DNA from: Methanofollis sp. UBA420
GTDB taxonomy: Archaea > Halobacteriota > Methanomicrobia > Methanomicrobiales > Methanofollaceae
Direction of reading: 5' to 3'
NCBI RefSeq assembly: GCF_002498315.1
Contig: NZ_DAGX01000007.1
Span: 62,001-126,000, forward strand
DNA length: 64,000 nt
Shown here: in pieces, positions 17,157-25,100 of the stretch
Position numbering within the stretch: position 1 is the stretch's first letter
How the letters are laid out: every line of letters starts with the position of its first letter
Made by a program: the position numbers and the translations under genes
Notes under the pieces: model-generated
The model's database searches: none
What the model saw: the letters and a program-made list of their open reading frames with translations, nothing else
What the model was told of the DNA's origin: nothing

Positions 17157-17969
17157 ATGGGTCTCGACGCCGCGGCAGCGCTGGCTATGGCCTGGTCGGC
17201 CGCGCTGTACGATGGCGGGCCTGTGCGAGAGTTCCTCGACGCCCTTGACCTCTCGCCCGCCTATGGCCTCCTGAAGGAGTGCGAGGAGGTCTGTCCGTGG
17301 TATGGCGAGGTCGTCCTGAACGGGCGGCACATGATCGCCTGCCTTCTTGGACAGGCTCTGGATAGGGCAGGCGAACCCTGCAGGGTCGTGGTCCCGGCGG
17401 CAGGGATGAACCCCCTGGCCTTCGAGGTGCTGGAGCGCTACCCCGACCAGGTCTCCTCGGTCGTGGAGGTTGGTCGTGCCGGGATGGAGGAGAAACGCGC
17501 CCTCTACGCGAGGGTCGCCCCTGACCTCGCTGCCCGGGTCTCCTGCGTTCAGGCCGATATCGCCTCTGTGCTTTCTCTTCCCTTTGCTGTCGGGGAACCG
17601 ACGGTCCTTGTCCTTGAAGGGGCGAGTTATTATCCTGACCGGGCCACCCTCGCCGGCATCCTCGGTTCATTCTGCTCAGGGACCGGGAAGAACCACGTGA
17701 TCGCGGAGTACTTCGCTCCCTGCCAGATGGTCTCCCTGCGCAGGCGGGCGGTCCCGCGGGCCGTTCTCTCCTGCCTCAAGGAGAGGTCGGGCCTGCCCGC
17801 CATCTCCCTGTACACGCCGGGAATGATCGGGTCGGTGATCCGGGACGCAGGTGGGCAGGTCGAGGCACACTATTCGATGGCCGCGATGGAGCGCCTCCGT
17901 TGCGGCGAGAACCGTTTTTTCCGGTCTGACGAGGACGGCTGGATCTGGTGTACGGCCGGTCGCCTGTAA
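17157..17969 (+). CDS. putative SAM-dependent (LCM-like) methyltransferase
   Basis: 270 residues. A region RHMIACLLGQALD, then CRVVVPAAGMNPLAFEVLERY (about 82-101) and VVEVGRAGMEEKRALYARV looks like the motif I-motif II part of a class I methyltransferase of the leucine carboxyl methyltransferase/PPM1 type. VSCVQADI and TVLVLEGASYY follow. The canonical G-x-G of motif I is atypical (AAGMNP). Substrate unknown. Positioned 51 bases before rlmH on the same strand. Confidence 0.55.
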   Translation: MGLDAAAALAMAWSAALYDGGPVREFLDALDLSPAYGLLKECEEVCPWYGEVVLNGRHMIACLLGQALDRAGEPCRVVVPAAGMNPLAFEVLERYPDQVSSVVEVGRAGMEEKRALYARVAPDLAARVSCVQADIASVLSLPFAVGEPTVLVLEGASYYPDRATLAGILGSFCSGTGKNHVIAEYFAPCQMVSLRRRAVPRAVLSCLKERSGLPAISLYTPGMIGSVIRDAGGQVEAHYSMAAMERLRCGENRFFRSDEDGWIWCTAGRL

Positions 17970-18020
17970 TGTCGCCTAATATATCTGGAAAGGGGCACGA
18001 AAGGTACAGGGGCTCTGGAG

Positions 18021-18500
18021 ATGCAGGTGAGTGTCGTTGCTGTTGGAAAGGCGAAAGAGCGGTATATCGAAGAGGGGATTGCAGAATATGAGAAACGCCT
18101 CCGCCCCTATGCGAACTGCGAGATCGTCGAGGTGAAGGACGAGCGGGTGCCGAAGAACGCCTCGCCGGCAGAGGAGGCGAAGGTGAAGGAAGAGGAAGGA
18201 GAGCGGATCCTTGCGGCGGTCCGCGGGGGCGCCCTCCTCGTCGCCCTTGACGGTGCCGGCGAGATGTGGTCGAGCGAGGACCTTGCGGCTCGCCTGCGTA
18301 CCTGGGAGATCTCCGGAACGCGGGAGGTGTGTTTTGTGATCGGCGGGCCTCTCGGTCTTTCGCAGGCGGTGCTGAACCGTGCCGATCTCCGCCTCTCCCT
18401 CTCGCGGATGACCTTCCTCCACACCATGGTCAGGGTGATCCTCCTCGAACAGATCTACCGGGCCTTCAGGATCGTGCGAGGCGAACCGTACCACAAGTGA
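18021..18500 (+). CDS. rlmH: 23S rRNA (pseudouridine1915-N3)-methyltransferase
   Basis: 159 residues, SPOUT-family methyltransferase. Shows the SAM-binding knot FVIGGPLGLS (about 110-119) and the near-invariant C-terminus YRAFRIVRGEPYHK. It methylates pseudouridine in helix 69 of large-subunit rRNA. Length matches the family. A TATA-like taatatatc lies at 17977, compatible with its own promoter. Confidence 0.95.
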   Translation: MQVSVVAVGKAKERYIEEGIAEYEKRLRPYANCEIVEVKDERVPKNASPAEEAKVKEEEGERILAAVRGGALLVALDGAGEMWSSEDLAARLRTWEISGTREVCFVIGGPLGLSQAVLNRADLRLSLSRMTFLHTMVRVILLEQIYRAFRIVRGEPYHK

Positions 18501-18651
18501 TCCTCCTCGCGGTTCCTCTCTCCCCGGTGGGCCGGGGGGCATATGCCCCATTATATACTTCTTTTTTCATCTCGCTGCCCTTAAAACCTGACCGTCGCTC
18601 TCAATTTGACACTTTGCTCTGATTTCTCTTTTCCTTGGAGATGGCAAGATC

Positions 18652-18663
18652 AAAAAATTTATA
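18652..18663 (+). promoter_or_regulatory. TATA-like element upstream of the Hsp20-like gene
   Basis: The string caaaaaatttata lies about 67-80 bases upstream of the Hsp20-like ATG (18730), inside a locally AT-rich tract. Predicted initiation about 25 bases downstream would leave a short leader. Confidence 0.4.
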
Positions 18664-18729
18664 CCTACAGGTCAGAAAAATGTACTTCGGGGACAGTCGG
18701 AGACCGGCTACCCTACGTGAGGAATCAGC

Positions 18730-19197
18730 ATGAGCCAGGATATACCAGAGGAAGACTTCAGTGAACTGAGCGATTACATCAGGCAGATGGTGAACCGCGC
18801 ACAGGACGAATACGAGAACAAGCCCGTCGCATTCGGGATTTATATGCTGATAAGGGACGGGCACTGCCATGTCCTCCCGCCCACGTGGTCCCCGATGAAG
18901 GCGCTGACCGGCAGTGAAGGGGCCGGGGCGAACGAACCTGTGGTGGAGGTCCACCAGGTCGGCGGGGAGACTGTCGTGACCGCAGCGCTTCCCGGCGTGA
19001 CTGCCGACGGCGTCAGGGTCTGGCAGGAGGACGCCTCCCTCCATATCGCCGCGGAGGACGGCGAACGGCGGTACTACACCACGGTCGCCCTCCCCTCCCC
19101 GGCCCTCGCGGTGGCGCGGATGTCCTTCAAGCATGGTGTCCTCGAAGTGGTGGTCGGCCCGTCGGGCATGGCCGAGATCGGGGATTGTATAGAATAA
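18730..19197 (+). CDS. Hsp20/alpha-crystallin-like protein
   Basis: 155 residues. The C-terminal ~90 residues resemble the alpha-crystallin beta-sandwich (VVEVHQVGGETVVTAALPGV, then HIAAEDGERRYYTTVALPSP and FKHGVLEVVV). The N-terminal ~65 residues are an acidic helix (EDFSELSDYIRQMVNRAQDE), as seen in archaeal Hsp20-like and GvpH-like proteins. Probably a holdase-type chaperone. A T-run at 19201-19206 just after the stop may terminate the transcript. Confidence 0.75.
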   Translation: MSQDIPEEDFSELSDYIRQMVNRAQDEYENKPVAFGIYMLIRDGHCHVLPPTWSPMKALTGSEGAGANEPVVEVHQVGGETVVTAALPGVTADGVRVWQEDASLHIAAEDGERRYYTTVALPSPALAVARMSFKHGVLEVVVGPSGMAEIGDCIE

Positions 19198-19200
19198 TTC

Positions 19201-19206
19201 TTTTTT
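19201..19206 (+). terminator. T-tract terminator after the Hsp20-like gene
   Basis: Six consecutive T in an AT-rich setting directly after the stop codon; archaeal transcription commonly ends at such T-runs without a hairpin. Confidence 0.4.
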
Positions 19207-19340
19207 ACGTCCGGAGCGAGGGGGCATGCCCGGCTCCTCCCCCTGAACTCCTGGCCCGGGCCTTTTCCAATCTGTTCCAGGCGTTGTTCTGAACGCACTC
19301 CTGACGTGACCTGTCCCTTGCGTGGCGATGAAATCGTTTT

Positions 19341-19751
19341 TTGAGAGATTTCATTCTCTTTAATTTCTTGTTTTTCTCATTCGATGATATTCTGAAAAAA
19401 ATATTCCGGAATTATTATATAGTTAGTGATTCTATTGTCGCACAAGAATATATTCTCGCGGGCAGGGTGGTTGTGGTGTCAGGCGGCACAATTGGGCGGC
19501 AGCAATGCTGGAATAGGCGGTTTGGGGATGCGGGAAAGGGGAGGTGTGCGGTCTGCGGGAAAACGATCTACCGGAATGCCCTGCCTGACTCCAAGTGGGC
19601 CTGGGAGCCCGGGCAGAGCAGGGCGCCCTCCTTCCCCGGCGGTGACGGTCCCCGGCGGAACGGTGTGCCTCTCTGCACGGCCTGCAGCCGTCGGGTGCCC
19701 CGGAGAGGGCCCGACGACTATGCGGCGCTGGGCATGATCCTGCTGCTATGA
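19341..19751 (+). CDS. possible small zinc-ribbon protein
   Basis: 136 codons if started at 19341, but the first ~45 are AT-rich and hydrophobic and may be non-coding; a GTG start near 19479 would give about 90 residues. The GC-rich part has two CxxC knuckles, CAVCGKTIYRN and CTACSRRVP, 48 residues apart, as in a zinc ribbon, and normal host base composition. No domain recognised. Lies in an otherwise empty 660-base gap before glnA. Confidence 0.45.
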   Translation: MRDFILFNFLFFSFDDILKKIFRNYYIVSDSIVAQEYILAGRVVVVSGGTIGRQQCWNRRFGDAGKGRCAVCGKTIYRNALPDSKWAWEPGQSRAPSFPGGDGPRRNGVPLCTACSRRVPRRGPDDYAALGMILLL

Positions 19752-19788
19752 TGTGTCTCGCCGATGGAAAGTCCCTGCCTTCTATGGC

Positions 19789-19800
19789 GTTTAAATATTT
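19789..19800 (+). promoter_or_regulatory. TATA-like element upstream of glutamine synthetase
   Basis: The string gtttaaatattt lies 70-81 bases before the start at 19870, with a second tttaaatg at 19816. Both fall in a narrow AT-rich window in GC-rich surroundings, so either could be the TATA box. Confidence 0.45.
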
Positions 19801-19869
19801 TTATTCCCTCGCAAATCTGTTTAAATGAGGATTATGTTTTTATCCGGCCAGAACCAACGTTAGGAAATT

Positions 19870-21375
19870 ATGAAAGACTCTGAGATCTTGATGAATCCCA
19901 ACGATCTGGTTCGTTTTCTCAAGAAGGATCCGGCGGAGTTTACCAAGGAAGACATCATCCACTTCTGCGAGGAAAATGCGATCGAGATGGTGAACTTCCG
20001 GTACGCCGCGGAGGACGGCCAGCTCAAGACCCTCAACTTCATTATCTCCTCGAAGGAACACCTCGACACCATCCTCTCCGACGGCGAGCGTGTCGACGGC
20101 AGCAACCTCTTCTCCTTCATCGAGGCCGGGAGCAGCGACCTGTATGCGATCCCCCGCTACCGCACCGCGTTCATGAACCCCTTCACCGAGGTGCCCACGC
20201 TGGAGATCCTCTGCTCCTTCTATGACAACGAGGGCAAGCCCCTGGAGAGCTCCCCCGAGTACGTGCTCCGCAAGGCGAACGAGGAGTTCACCCGCCAGAC
20301 CGGTGCCGTCTTCAAGACCCTCGGCGAACTCGAGTATTATGTAATCAGCCCGCGCGAGGACCTCTACCCCGGCCGCGACCAGAAGGGCTACCACACGGCC
20401 GAGCCCTTCGCGAAGTTCGAAGACCTGCGGAACGAGGCGATGAAGTTGATCGCCCGCGCCGGCGGCAAGATCAAGTACGGCCACTCCGAGGTCGGCTGCT
20501 TCTGCAACGAGGACACCTACTACGAGCAGCACGAGATCGAGTTCCTCCCGGTGCCGGTGGAGCAGGCGGTCGAGCAGATCATCCTGGCGAAGTGGATCCT
20601 GCGCATGCTCGGCTACCGCTACGGCGTCGACATCAGCTATGCCCCGAAGATCACCGTCGGCAAGGCGGGCAGCGGCATGCACTTCCACATGCTCGTCGAG
20701 AAGGACGGCAGGAACCTGATGGTCGAGGACGGCAAGCTCAGCTCCATGGCCAGGAAGATGATCGCCGGCATCCTCGACGCCGCGGACGCGATCACGGCCT
20801 TCGGCAACTGCATCCCGACCTCGTACCTCCGCCTGGTTCCCCACCAGGAAGCCCCGACCTACATCTGCTGGGGCGACCGCAACCGCTCTGTCGTGGTCCG
20901 CGTGCCCCTGGGCTGGACCTGCGGTTCAGATATGACCCGCGACGCCAACCCCTGCGGCTACCACTGCGCCGCCGCGAGGCCGTCCAAGCAGACGATCGAG
21001 TACCGTGTCGCGGACGGCTCCTGCGATCCCTATCTCACCGTCGCCTCCCTGATCATCGCCTCCCTCCACGGCATCAACATGCCCGACGCCCTCAAGCAGG
21101 CCGAGGACCTCTATGTCATCGGCAACATCTTCAGGCCCGAGTTCAAGGATCGTCTCGCCACCTTCAGGCAGCTCCCGGCATCGTGCTTTGAGTCGGCCGA
21201 CGTCCTCGTCGCCAGGCGTGCGATCTTCGAGGAGAACGGCATCTTCCCGGCAGGCATGATCGACAACAGGATCCAGACCCTGAAGGCCTTCAACGACAAG
21301 GGCCTCAGCGAGAAGCTCTACGGCAACACGGAAGCGATCCGCGAGCTCGTCGAGACGTACATCCACGTCGCATAA
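19870..21375 (+). CDS. glutamine synthetase family protein (divergent)
   Basis: 501 residues. Glutamine synthetase fold: N-terminal beta-grasp (about 30-110), ELEYYVIS (about 153), YEQHEIEF (about 220) and AGSGMHFHMLVEKDG (about 273-287). The C-terminal RxxP/E-R segments are replaced by WTCGSDMTRDANP (about 352-364) and TIEYRVADGS (about 376-385), in place of the usual R-P-x-x-N-P-Y/SR-R-x-E-x-R-x-P pattern. It is longer than GS-I (about 445-470) and much shorter than type III. May be a true but divergent GS or a gamma-glutamyl ligase of the same fold. Single gene with its own TATA-like element and a T-tract behind it. Confidence 0.85.
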   Translation: MKDSEILMNPNDLVRFLKKDPAEFTKEDIIHFCEENAIEMVNFRYAAEDGQLKTLNFIISSKEHLDTILSDGERVDGSNLFSFIEAGSSDLYAIPRYRTAFMNPFTEVPTLEILCSFYDNEGKPLESSPEYVLRKANEEFTRQTGAVFKTLGELEYYVISPREDLYPGRDQKGYHTAEPFAKFEDLRNEAMKLIARAGGKIKYGHSEVGCFCNEDTYYEQHEIEFLPVPVEQAVEQIILAKWILRMLGYRYGVDISYAPKITVGKAGSGMHFHMLVEKDGRNLMVEDGKLSSMARKMIAGILDAADAITAFGNCIPTSYLRLVPHQEAPTYICWGDRNRSVVVRVPLGWTCGSDMTRDANPCGYHCAAARPSKQTIEYRVADGSCDPYLTVASLIIASLHGINMPDALKQAEDLYVIGNIFRPEFKDRLATFRQLPASCFESADVLVARRAIFEENGIFPAGMIDNRIQTLKAFNDKGLSEKLYGNTEAIRELVETYIHVA

Positions 21376-21404
21376 GATCTCAGAATACTCCTCCCGATAC
21401 AATC

Positions 21405-21410
21405 TTTTTT
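21405..21410 (+). terminator. T-tract terminator after glutamine synthetase
   Basis: caatctttttt about 30 bases after the stop, followed by a GC-rich stretch; a simple archaeal T-run terminator. Confidence 0.4.
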
Positions 21411-21517
21411 CGGGGTGGGTGGAGGCTCTCTTTTTCTCGGAAAAAATACGTCGTCCACGCTGAGGAGGGCGTGCGCATTGCCGTCGCTTCTGCATAGCTA
21501 CGGTTCTTTTGGCCTCC

Positions 21518-21938
21518 TACCCGGTGCTGGCGTCCTGCTCTTGCAGAGGCGGCCCGCCGCGGGCGTATGTCGCTGTGTCCTGGCCAATGCCGTTAGCCTC
21601 CGAGACACCCACTGCCGAGCCGATGACGGCATAGCGCGGGCCGAAGATCTTGGTGAGGTGTGGCCCACGGCCGGCCACGTGTCGTTCATGAAGCGGCCTC
21701 AGGGGAAACTGCTCTCGATAGCGATGGCAGTGTAGCCGTGCCTCTCCACCAGGCGCTGGAAGAGTTTGTTGCGGAGCAGGAGGCTCTCCTCGCCGCCGTG
21801 GAGCGCCTCTCCGAAGCTGAGCAGTTCGACCGACGGATCGAGGGAGGCGATGAGCGTGCCGATGGCGGCGTTGAAGGTTTCGGGCGAGTCGATGGAGAGC
21901 GGGATTGCTTCTTGTTGGAACCGCGTTTAGAGTGTGGT
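21518..21938 (-). pseudogene. decayed erythromycin-esterase-like gene
   Basis: No intact ORF, but minus-strand translation across 21720-21935 gives FQQEAIPLSIDSPETFNAAI, then LLSFGEALHGGEESLLLRNK and a segment ending GYTAIAIESSFP. This matches the N-terminal core of erythromycin esterase/succinoglycan-biosynthesis-type hydrolases, whose signature is GEATHG followed by A-x-E. A TGA follows SSFP, then another frame at 21520-21665 gives LTKIFGPRYAVIGSAVGVSE, matching the C-terminus of the same family. The middle of the gene is deleted, there is at least one nonsense codon and a frameshift, and the N-terminus is cut by a stop. It is therefore a remnant at the left edge of the AT-rich island. Confidence 0.7.
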
Positions 21939-22190
21939 GTGATCAGGTTTCATCTCCCGGATTCAGGATGGTAAGACCCTAAAGAAAATTCCTTGCTCTT
22001 GTTGAGGTCCCCTCTGATCCTGCGCAGGATCGCAGGTTTTCTGCCCCCATGTATCGTCTGCTGGGGACTAACATGAAGCCTTATCCTTCTTGAAAATCCT
22101 CTGATAGGATCCAGAACTGGGAGTGACACACTATGTAGAAATTGTTAGGGATAGTTCCTGCAGAGCAGGAAAATTAATTTTTGGAGGATT
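21939..22190. other. left junction of the AT-rich island, no gene seen
   Basis: About 250 bases in which base composition drops from GC-rich to AT-rich, most sharply after 22080. An imperfect hairpin cctgcgcaggatcgcagg lies near 22018. No tRNA, integrase gene or clear attachment repeat was found here. Confidence 0.4.
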
Positions 22191-25100
22191 CTAATCTCGC
22201 AGGAAGTGTTTTATAATCTTATCTACCTCTTCAAAGGCTTTTGGGAGTGCATTTTTTACTACCTTATCTGACAAATATATGGTGCTATCTTTCTTCTCTG
22301 ATAGGAGCCACATAGCAGGATACACCACGAATTGGATTGATTTGTTCGGTAAAATAACTGACATGCTCCCTTTCTCGGGGGGTAATTGAATCTCAGGATG
22401 AGCATCAGCAAGCAAATGTTTGAGTGGGATGATAATTTCATGTTGCTCATCGATGCTCAAGGGTTTTGGGAGGTTGCCATATCTACCCCAGCTCAGGAGA
22501 TCAAGGGCTGCAAGACGATCCAATTTTTCATGCACTCTCTGGTTCCAGTAATGTTTGAGACAAGAGTGACATGCTGTAGCACACCTTTTGTCGCAGTTCA
22601 AGACATTCTGAATATTCTGGAGTAGTGGATCAATCATGCTCCAAAGGCCAGTGGCGTATCCCGCTCCACTTGATAGACTGTCATAGATGTAAATATCAAC
22701 AAACGTTTTATCTTCCGTTTCGTGAACTCTGTGACCACCTTTAATGTCTTTGAAATCAACATCCAGAGTCCGGCTTGCAGCAAGTAAGAAAGCCTCGGTG
22801 AGTGTTGTTGCAGCGCTTGATATCCACATTCCGGAGTATTCGGTGTTTATTAGGGACTTATCCAGTTCAAACTCAAAGACAATCATATCTGTTGCAAATG
22901 TGTGACCAAGATACACATTTACCGGATCATGAATGCACCTTGCACCTTGGATAGAGTATGGTCGGCCAATATTCTTCAATACTTTTGATTCGGGATCCTC
23001 ATCACTTTGTTCTGCAACCTCTGCAGCACCGCACTTCTGGCATACATTAAATCCGTGTCCTTTCACGCCCTTGTTGATGATTCTGATCTTATCAGATCGG
23101 ACTGCGGCCATTATGTGCTGACACCCAATGTCTTTCATGTCATTGCGGTCAGGTGTTGCAAAATAGCATGGCTCCTCTGCATATGACTGTTCAATTTCTG
23201 CGTGTGCTTCTGGGATTGGCTTTCCGTCTATGGGAGCAAAACCCCATGGTCGAAGCATCTTCCGTTTCTTCTCTTCTGAAATTGGTTCTCCACAGAATGG
23301 GCACACTCCCCCTATTGGATATTTTGTATCAGTCCAGCCACATTCTGGGTTTGGACATAGATACAAATCGGACAGATAATTAGGATCGTCAAAGTACGGT
23401 CGTGCTTGATTTTCACGCCTATTGCCTTTTCTGAACTTTGAGTGGAAACTGTATATGCCGCCGACTTTGTAGGTTTCTTTGTTTACAACGATTACTTTTC
23501 CTGGGGCATATTCACTAATTGCAATGTCAAGTGAACGGTCTGGTCTCTGGATTATCTTATTCCCAGATCCGTTTTCAATGTAGAAACCTACAACGTTTTG
23601 GGGGAATGAGTAGGTTGGTAAGATCCCCTCAAAACTCAAGTGATCCAGAAGACTGGTTTTTTGTTCTTTTTCCGCTTTGCCCTCGTAAAGGTCGCGGTTT
23701 TTGAACACATCATCTCGGATTCTCTCTAATTCTCTTATGAGTTCTGATATAAATTTCTGATGAGAACTTTCATCTGTTTTTTGGATAGATAGAATTGTTT
23801 CCTCTAGTTCTGGTTTAAACCAGAATGTTTTCAGAAACTCTATAAACTCATTGTAGTAGTTATCGAAGAATGATAATACTGGATATTCGTACAAATCCGT
23901 CCCTTTTTCATTCAAAAATTCACATAGGATAAGCAGATTCACATGACGCTGAAGGAGTGTATTATTGTCTACATCAATCCATGGGCTGCTGACATCTCCT
24001 GAAATTATTTTCTCGGGATGATTGAAGTACCAACCGTCATGGGGGCCATTTTGAGCATAGGTGACAATTGTTGATATTGACGTTCCGCGTCTTCCTGCAC
24101 GTCCTGCTCTCTGCTGGTAGTTCTCTCGCATTGGTGGAACATTCCGAAGACTGATCGCTGTCAGAGACCCGATGTCAATACCTACTTCCATCGTTGTTGT
24201 ACAACTCAGAACATCAATTGGAAACTCATCGTCCAAGACAAGGTTCTGGAACCGCATCTCGTAATTTTCTGTCGTAGACCATATGTCATCCCGCTGATCT
24301 TTGTAGGATAGTTGTGCCGTATGTTCTTCCGTATTGATGGTATGAATCAATTTCCCAGAACCTTCAGCGATTGCATCAAGAACAGGGTCTCTCCAGAACT
24401 TGTATCGTTCAAGATCCTGATCACTCATCTCATAGATATCAGGTGAACCACAATGTGCACATTTCCCGAACAGAGTGTATGGGAAAATATTGGAACAGGT
24501 TCTGCAGCGGTACCACTTATGTGTGTCCTTGAATTTTAACGCAATTTTTTCCAAAATCAGGAAATATCTGCCTTCCTCCTCTCCACTTCCGCGATCAAGG
24601 AAGGTGTTGGAAAGTATAGACACAATCCAATCAATCTGATGATACGTATATTTATTTGCCAATATTTTCTTGAATCTGGATGGTACTTTTTTTAGGTCTT
24701 TTTCCTTTACACCAAACCTGCTGCCATATTTACGAAGGGAGATATTGTACCGTATTTGATCTGAAATCTGGTTTCCGATAGCAAATGAGTTTGTACAATG
24801 ATAGTGGGCCCAAGCAGCAAAAAGGGCAATAAATTCCTCTTCAGACATCTGGATGTCATGTTCCTTGAATGATTCAAGACAGCCTGTAATATCATCCTCG
24901 TAACTGGGTTCCATCCAACCCAATCCAAGATCTGTCAAAGACCTGAAAGGTGAACAGAGATTTTTCAGGAGTTGTTCAGAAAACAGTCCTGGCTTGTTCC
25001 TGTAATCATTAGTGATTCTATCATATATTATCGGTTTTTTCTGTCTTTCTGCTCTTTCAATAGTACGTTTGATCTTTTCTAGATCTTTGTTAAAGAGGGT

